From NCBI GenBank assembly GCA_017354895.1, contig CP071499.1:620001-684000 (forward strand): 64,000 nucleotides of DNA, read 5' to 3'. The position numbers and the translations under genes are program-made. Below, in pieces: positions 57,839-64,000 of the stretch. How positions within the stretch are numbered: the first letter of the stretch is position 1; each line of letters begins with the position of its first letter. The notes below the pieces were generated by a model. It was not told the origin of the DNA. It worked only from the letters and a program-made list of their open reading frames with translations, and did not search any database. This stretch comes from Podospora comata. Taxonomy: Eukaryota; Ascomycota; Sordariomycetes; Sordariales; Podosporaceae.

Positions 57839-58309
57839 ATGGCAGAGCCTCTCTGGGTTCGCCACGGACCCATTCGCCTGAGGTATATCGACAACGACTA
57901 CCTTGACTCGGAACTCAGGGCTCTTTTCGCTCAAGTTCAATTTTTCGTCGAAGTAAGTCTGGCAACGTGTTGTCGGAGTCTTGGGCTGCCCTCATACCCC
58001 CCTTCCTAAAGTTTGATCACTGCTCTCTTACTTCTTTTATCCACATGCGTGCATTGTGGCTGTCCTCTGACATGCACTGTCCCACCACCAGATTGAGATG
58101 GGGGTTTGTTGGGTCACACTGCCGCACCCTGAAGTTTTGACCGCGGTAAGTCCCCATGTTGCTGAGTTTCGACCATCTTTGCTGGTGAACAAGAACAAGC
58201 AAAATCACACAAACGCTTATCGTGTCGTACAAATTTGCAGGAACATATTCAGTATATCCAGAGCAGACAACCACATTACTCTCGTCGATCCCGAAGACCC
58301 AGACGTTGA
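57839..58309 (+). CDS. Small-protein family member C (probably three exons)
   Basis: Model: 57839-57952, 58092-58145, 58241-58309; about 78 residues. Exon 1 encodes MAEPLWVRHGPIRLRYIDND and then YLDSELRALF, AQVQFFVE, ending at a GTAAGT phase-0 donor exactly where members A, B and D are cut. Exon 2 gives IEMGVCWVTLPHPEVLTA and ends at a second GTAAGT. This aligns with member D's second exon (VSQNVYQIRAPRQLSE). It is the most divergent copy and lacks the GPGN element. Without the second splice, the frame runs on to 58550 as a longer protein, so the 3' end is uncertain. Function unknown. Confidence 0.4.
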
Positions 58310-58581
58310 CAATTCTTCGGGACCTGAAGTATCTCTAGGCACGCTGGTCAGAGGCGGGGTACCACTGCGTAGGGGTCGAGTCCAGCAAATCGACCCTCAA
58401 GGATTCAGTTGGGCACAGGACTGTTGCAAAACCCCGTTCTTCTCCTTCGTCAGTAATTACATACGAGACAGAAGCCAAATACGAAGAAGTGGCTTCCAAA
58501 TATCTCTGTTATACCTACCGAGCATAGATGAATCGAAAAAGTTGGAATGAACAGTGCATGTGGAAGCACACTAAATTGTTT

Positions 58582-61155
58582 TCACCAAGTTTCCGGATGC
58601 CCCAATATGTGTTCCGGGCGATCCGTAGCCCTGACAGTAGTGCCCCGATTGACCGGAAGCTCCGCGTACCTACCTCCCACAGGGTACCCCTTCATCTCAA
58701 CGACAACCGATGGCCTGATCTTAGCACTACAAGGAGTCGCCGTCAACATATCCGGAAGTTGGTCTAGCTGTGCACAAAGTGACTTCAGCTTCTTGACAAC
58801 ATTGCCGCATTGGGCCCGTGTGTGATTCTGCTTTGACATGGAGGAGTCATGGGTCGTCTCGGTCCTTTTCCTCTTGAGCTCAACAACGATCATCTCACTC
58901 ATAATAAAATCGAGAAGATGATGAATGGTATCTGAGCAAGAGGGATGTGAGTGAAGCTCGCTGACAAACTATTCAGCCAGAAATTGTTAGCTTCTGGTCG
59001 GATTGGTGAAAAAGATAGCTGATGCTACAATGAGACAAGGCAACAAAACAACTGACCTCATGAATCTCCTGCTTAACTCGCGCAACTACAGTGCCGGTAG
59101 ACCCATAATTGGGATTATCTTGCAAGATCTCGAAGAACTGATCCGTTTGCCAGTTGTTCATCAGTGGATTCTGAAGCTTCCGTTTCTTAACAAACTGTTC
59201 GACGAGAGGCCAGCCACCAAGATACCAGGCAATAAACTCAAGTAAAACGCAGCCGAATGACCAGATATCGAAGGACTGAGAAATTGGAGAGGTTGTTATG
59301 TCGCATTCCGGCGGACGGTAGGTGGGCGTGGCTGGTGGTTTCATATTACGGAGGTACGTCTTCGTGTCGTCCTTATGAAATCGGGCCAACCCAAAGTCGG
59401 TAATCACCAGTTTTCCCTTGTCGTCAGGCTTGGTTTTATCTCTGAAAAACAGTATGTTCTCCGGCTTGATGTCTCCATGTCTGCCATATTTTCGTTGAGA
59501 CGTCTTGCTCTCACTGGGGGTTGGCGTAGGTTTCGAGTCGTGGATTTGGTTAAGGCCTTGAGCTAGCCCCAAACACTGGTCCAGTACCCATTTCAACTTG
59601 ATCTTCTCGAGTGGGTCTCCAGGGTCCGGTGAAATTTGCCACATGCTCTTGAGATCGCAGTCAGCCCAAGGAAAGATCATGCAACATTCGTCACCAAGCT
59701 GGTATGCTGCGAGCAAGGTGATCAAATGGGGATGAGGGCAACGGCTCAGATGGTTCAATATCTCGATTTCTTGTTCGAACTCCGTCTTTATCTCGTACTG
59801 AGAAGGGACGGTGGCTTTGGAAACTTCCACCTGCAGGTTGGCGACACCTGGCGTTCCGTTGGCAGGTGGGAAGAGGTCAGTATTGCTGGCGTCATCGGTT
59901 GAATGCGCTTTCAAGTGTTTGACGGCAAAGAAGTTGCTGGATACCATCTTGATGAGGGTGGTAGTAAGCCTCTTGTTAGTGCGTGACTCCAAACGCTGGC
60001 GGGAAAAGGGCGCCTTACATGGTCTTCGAGTTGGTTGAAGTTGTGATGATGGGGGTGGATCTTCACCTTTGAAACCCAGCTGTAGCCACCGTCATACCGA
60101 CGTTCCTCTGAGAGCCATGGTAATACGACTTTCTTTGGTAGCACATACAATCTCGCCGAGTGGTCTGGTAGTTTGGCGAAGTAAGGTACTAGCATAGTCC
60201 ATTGCAGCTTCTCAAAGTCATCATGCTTGAGCTCGTCATCCCAATGGTGGAGAAAATCAAGCTTTTTGTTCTCCTGTCCCTGTAGCCGCATTTCCATCTG
60301 ACCCTCGCCAACTGGAACAGCTGTCAATGGGAGATCGCCGTCACAGATGCCTCTATCAACAAAGTGGGTGATGTCCACTGCGCGGCTCATCCTGACCAGA
60401 ATAGCGAAGATTTTGCGAAACCCAGATTTGCTTACCCGATCGTTGGCGCACTTATGAGGTCGGCAAATCTGGTCTGCATACCGCTCGATTCTTTCATCGG
60501 CCAATCCACTTCGAGCTCCTTGAAGAGCGCGGATGACCTCTTGTGGTGTGATGAGCTTTTCCACAGATCTCCAAGGGAAGAATTGTGGTAGCTTGTGGTC
60601 CGGGCTGTCCTTTGGACGCCGAAGTGACCAAAGGCGTACCATGAGGGCCGGGCTAGTGCTGGTGGGACTCGCGATGGGAATTTCTTCCCTTTCTCTTCGA
60701 GTTTCTTGATGGCACGCATCGCACAGTTCCTCCCCGAGATCCCACACGGTAATTTCGGAGCGAGCTGATGATGCATTGCTATTACTCCTCCTGAGACTGG
60801 AAGAGTTTTGGGACCGCCGACCTCCCTCAAGGGGTCCTTGGTTGTTGGCCGCACGATCGTAATCGAGAGGACTAGCAACACCGTTGACGAATACTGAGGG
60901 CGTCTCTCCGCGCATAGCAATGTAATGAGGACTGTCGCGCTGGCTGGATCGTGCATCGTATTCAGTAGCATTCTAAGGGTGAACTGTCAATAGAAAAGTT
61001 TTACTGAGTAGGTGTAAAATAGATAAGATGAAAGTTGGTACCTCCAAGGGATCGTCCTCTTCAGGAATTAGTGATGTGTTGTCGTTATCTTCAGGCATTG
61101 GCTGTGAGTCGTTATTGTCTTCAGGAAGCGGTGGTGTGTCGTCGTTATCGGGCAT
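58582..61155 (-). CDS. Ser/Thr protein kinase with disordered acidic N-terminus (four exons)
   Basis: Minus-strand model: 61155-61042, 60972-60019, 59947-59057, 58968-58582; 781 residues; introns 69, 71 and 88 nt, all phase 0. Residues 1-38 are a low-complexity segment with PEDN-type repeats. A conserved fungal N-terminal region follows (ITPQEVIRALQGARSGLADE, FRKIFAILVRMSRAVDITHF, GICDGDLPLTAVP). The kinase domain holds FFAVKHLK (ATP lysine), the catalytic loop HGDIKPENIL, ITDFGLARF (DFG) and TYRPPECD in place of APE. The loop has HGD rather than HRD, so it is a non-RD kinase. A C-terminal region of about 130 residues follows. Such kinases are expanded in fungal accessory genomes; the substrate is unknown. 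Confidence 0.88.
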
Positions 61156-61270
61156 GGTGATAGATTTGGCAGGTAAAGATGTGAAGATACCAGGTGCCGT
61201 CGTTTGCAATCCAGCAACGAAGTGATGCACAATGAATAGGCAAGGTAGGTAGCGGTCTGGGTAGAGTAGA

Positions 61271-61280
61271 TACCTAGGTA
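61271..61280. repeat. TACCTAGGTA perfect palindrome, copy 3
   Basis: Third exact copy, directly followed by CCTAAGGTTA and a (GGTA)n stretch at about 61307-61319. Confidence 0.7.
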
Positions 61281-61464
61281 CCTAAGGTTATTTGGGGAGG
61301 CTGGGAAGGTAGGTAGGTATCTACAAATGCGCTGAAAGTAGGTAGATGAAGCTGGGACAAAGAAGAAGGTTAGGCATGTATGTCGATCTAGGTTTTTTCG
61401 AGGAAAGAATGGAGTGAAGTAACATGTTCCAAATCTGGTATGACGGGAAACTCATCTTTTTAAG

Positions 61465-61764
61465 CTACACCGCTGGTTTTTCCTTGGCCCCAGCCTTGCG
61501 ATTGTTCGTACTCTTGTTGTAGCAGATCTTGCAGTTGAAGACCTCAAATTCTGCACTTTGAGAAGGCGTCCAATACTCTGTGCCGTGTGGTTGCACATTG
61601 CCGTCAATGATTTTGGGTATCGTCTCAGCTACCTCCAGCGCTTCCGTGTTTACCCACTTTCCAAGAGCCTTATGATGCCGAAAATGCACTCTGTGCACAC
61701 TCGCCCTGTGCCCAACTAACCGCTGCAATTTCCTGAGAGCCGATGCTGGCAGCATCTTCCGCAT
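61465..61764 (-). CDS. Weak small open frame, uncertain
   Basis: 99 codons from the ATG at 61764: basic N-terminal half (RKMLPASALRKLQRLVGHRA), then a less basic half ending with FNCKICYNKSTNNRK, which has two cysteines like half a zinc site. A splice-acceptor-like CCACCTTGCAG lies just upstream, so it could be the last exon of a gene whose earlier exons I could not find. No domain recognised. Confidence 0.25.
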   Translation of the reverse strand: MRKMLPASALRKLQRLVGHRASVHRVHFRHHKALGKWVNTEALEVAETIPKIIDGNVQPHGTEYWTPSQSAEFEVFNCKICYNKSTNNRKAGAKEKPAV

Positions 61765-62735
61765 CCATGACAATCTTGTCTGCAAGGTGGGCAGTTACGA
61801 ATGCTGGTTGAGGTGCCGCGTAGGTACCCAGCTCTACTTTCTTTCATCGGATGCGAGCATCGGAGACATACTTGCCACTTCCCAGCACCTGTCAATTCAC
61901 CGTCTCCAAGCTGTCAAGAATTCGTGAAGACACGGCAAGACATATTCTATCTCGCGCAAAGATCTATTTGCTGGTCCTTTGGTGAATGTCGTGGTTAGTT
62001 GCCTTCATGTCTTCCGGACTTTGGTGAAAATGATACCTGGTACATGTATGTCAGCTGCAAACCGAACAAACAGAAGAGGGTGTTGGGAATCGTGCATCTC
62101 ATCTCTAAACCTCCATGTCCCAATAAATATGATCGACTTGAGATACTTGATGACAGAGGTTGAATTTACAGATGTGCATGAATTGTAAGGCTGAGCGGGG
62201 CAGGTGTTCAGAGGGTCAACCTCCGTCTGCGTTGTTATGTCTACGGTCGGAGCGCAACGTAGCTGTGAAGTATACTTCCAGCTTCAGATTGTCTCTGTGG
62301 AAGTGGAGGGGGGTCTGCGCCCACCACAGGCGGGTACGCTTTTCGTACAGGGAATTGGAGTGGGGGATGGAGCGGCCGCAGATGTTCGGGCCTGCGCTGT
62401 TTTCAGACTCAATTTATACTTGCCAAATGTGGAAAGAAAGCCTTGTGAGCCGCCCGTGGCTTTGCTATGGCGTCTCCATTTCCCACTTTGATTGGCCTAG
62501 CAGAAGTTTGCCGAGGCCTGAGATGCAGTTTTTCAGCTTACACCGAACTGGAAGCGCCCGTCTCGGTAACCGCAAGGCAGATTTCCATGTTGGATCAATA
62601 AATATGGTGTCGTTTCCCAGGACCATATTTGAGGTCCTCATGATGCCAGTGACCTTTCATTCTCTAAACTTTGTTCAATTCCAAACAACCACCGCCTACA
62701 ACACTCACTGACCCTTGTTTATCCCTCCCACCAGA

Positions 62736-63146
62736 ATGTCTGACAAGTTTCTTACGGTCCCACACCATACAACCGGAAGAAAGCTGCCGATACCTGCTGC
62801 ATCCACCACTAGCATTCCGAGCAGGTGCATCAGTCCCGAGAAACTAAACAGTCTTCTAAATGAGAAGTTTCCATCTGGAAACTATAACGTAGACGTATGT
62901 TTGAGTTATCCCCGATCCATTTAGGTATCTCTTAGAATCTGAACTACATGCTCAACTTCATTATACAGGTCAGTCAAAATGTGTATCAAATACGAGCACC
63001 CAGGCAACTCAGCGAGGTATGGGTTTAAACCAAAACCCCGGAGGTCGTCTTAATCGTTAACTCCTTAGAGCTCGAGCTTTTTCGGTAGCGAATCCCGTGG
63101 CTGGCTTAAGACCATTATACATTACAACCTTTCATCGTTCATGTGA
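62736..63146 (+). CDS. Small-protein family member D (two or three exons)
   Basis: Exons 62736-62894 and 62969-63016, then probably 63069-63146; 94 residues. Intron 1 is 74 nt (GTATGT...TACAG), phase 0. Exon 1: a Pro/Thr-rich start, then the core PSRCISPEKLNSLLNEKF, PSGNYNVD. Exon 2: VSQNVYQIRAPRQLSE. At that point GTATGG can act as a donor for a 52-nt intron (branch CGTTAACTC, CTTAG), adding SSSFFGSESRGWLKTIIHYN and a short tail; read through, the protein stops at 63028 with 72 residues. The core aligns without gaps with members A and B, and VSQNVY matches VEQNVF of A. This is the fullest copy. Function unknown. Confidence 0.55.
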
Positions 63147-63667
63147 TCTAGGGCTTAGGCACGATTTCATTGCAGGGGAAGTTGGAAATTGACACCTTAT
63201 ATACACCCATTGATTTCATAACCTGTATTTCAAACACAATCTGTTCAACATCGAACAGAACTATCAAGATCTCTCGTCTTAATATTTATTTGAGAACGAA
63301 CTACTTCAAATGCCGCTTGCGCCTATCACACATGTCCTGAAACATGGCAAATAGTACAAGCCATTGACATTTCCAGGGGTTCAGGGGCAAGAGTGGACCC
63401 CTGGATCCACTTATCAAAACAACTTTCCTGGCAAGGACAAAGTCTACAGAGCTTGAGGTCCAAGAGTGTGTTTACCAAAGCGTGGAGTATAACTCCCTCT
63501 CTAGCGACATGACAAGGCGGTACATAAGAAAAGCAAGCGTGATTTTTGGCATCGACTGAATGAAATAACAAACTACCTGGTACCTCACCATAACCCCTTT
63601 CGCTCTCCCTTCTAACGATACACACTATCTAGACATCCGTTTGGTCATCAACAACTCTTGGCAGTGT
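63147..63667. other. Intergenic region
   Basis: A minus-strand frame of about 100 codons here has no ATG start and no features; I see no gene. Confidence 0.5.
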
Positions 63668-64000
63668 TCACCCCCCGTCTTCCATCTGCTTCGCGACATC
63701 CGCCCTCGATACCAACCGACCATCCGGAATCATCATTTGAACCATGGTCTCCTCCATGCTTGTCAATACAGGAATGTTCACGCCTCCCATTGGAATAGCA
63801 TAGAACCGCCCGTACCCGGATTGGCCCTTCGCAAGAGGATGCCAGCCCATCTGAATAATTTCCTCTGTCGAGATTTTGACAACTTTGATAAGCCAGGGGC
63901 CCTCAAATACGAGGAGGTACGGTTTCCCCGGCTCAGGGAACGCATCGCTGAAGAATGTTGCGTTTGGCAGTCTGGCGGGCCCAAGCCTATCATACACGGA
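63668..64000 (-). CDS. Conserved-looking protein, C-terminal part only (cut by window edge)
   Basis: The minus-strand frame is open to the right edge of the window and ends at 63668, giving at least 110 residues. Recognisable stretches are PNATFFSDAFPEPGKPYLLVFEGPWLIKVV, in which a beta-rich pattern is visible, and YGRFYAIPMGGVNIPVLTSME. No start codon or splice acceptor is seen within the window. I do not recognise the family. Its codon use and lack of stops make it more likely real than the frames to its left. Confidence 0.5.
   Translation of the reverse strand, partial: SVYDRLGPARLPNATFFSDAFPEPGKPYLLVFEGPWLIKVVKISTEEIIQMGWHPLAKGQSGYGRFYAIPMGGVNIPVLTSMEETMVQMMIPDGRLVSRADVAKQMEDGG

Larger units (their letters stand above)
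61156..62735. other. Intergenic region
   Basis: Divergent region between the kinase (-) and small-family member D (+). It holds many GGTA/TACCTA elements (61240-61320) and a weak minus-strand frame (61465-61764, listed separately). A plus-strand frame of about 180 codons at 62160-62711 looks like leader sequence, not a gene. Confidence 0.45.

Noticed and set aside
58146-58550. Read-through extension of member C to about 150 extra codons
   Set aside because: Requires ignoring a strong GTAAGT donor and TTTGCAG acceptor; no domain in the extension. Kept only as an alternative.
62160-62711. 183-codon plus-strand frame
   Set aside because: Featureless and directly upstream of small-family member D; more likely promoter or leader.
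1-64000. CRISPR arrays, insertion sequences, bacterial-type operons, intact transposons
   Set aside because: Searched for by eye; none present, as expected for fungal nuclear DNA. No terminal-repeat element or transposase or reverse-transcriptase motif was seen.

Overview
The window is nuclear DNA of a filamentous ascomycete, most likely a Sordariomycete of the order Sordariales (Podospora/Chaetomium/Thermothelomyces relatives). The evidence is short introns (about 50-90 nt) with GTRNGT donors, CTRAC-like branch points and YAG acceptors; fungus-specific genes (Erg24, Akr1, Atg27, a C6 zinc-cluster factor, AA9 LPMO, CorA-like protein); and a GH3 beta-glucosidase resembling, from memory, the Thermothelomyces secreted enzyme. 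Gene models below were rebuilt by hand from splice sites and reading-frame arithmetic; no searches were run.

Positions 1-31981 are mostly conserved core genes, densely packed on both strands: an unrecognised type II membrane protein, an acyltransferase-3 protein, a GT32 Och1-like mannosyltransferase, a CCCH zinc-finger/NYN-like protein, an acidic orphan, a secreted dienelactone-hydrolase-like protein, palmitoyltransferase Akr1 divergent from SRP-receptor beta, cystathionine beta-synthase, a small secreted protein, a divergent PIP kinase convergent with a pathogen-related/SnoaL-like protein (apparent 1-bp frameshift), Atg27, delta-14 sterol reductase Erg24, and SmD2 (116 codons in eight exons).

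Positions 32-48 kb are looser and carry plant-cell-wall functions: a GH3 beta-glucosidase, a Zn2Cys6 regulator and an AA9 LPMO with CBM1, plus a CYTH-like protein and a small LysM-associated-type protein. The intergenic gaps are 2-2.6 kb.

Positions 49-64 kb look accessory: a tRNA-Pro(CGG) with intron, few genes, a 9-bp tandem repeat, then a CorA-like membrane protein and a large Ser/Thr kinase. Interleaved with these are four very short spliced genes (52.7, 53.6, 57.8 and 62.7 kb) whose products share a gapless core of about 27 residues, each cut by a phase-0 intron directly after the core. This apparently unnamed small-protein family is the most novel item in the window.
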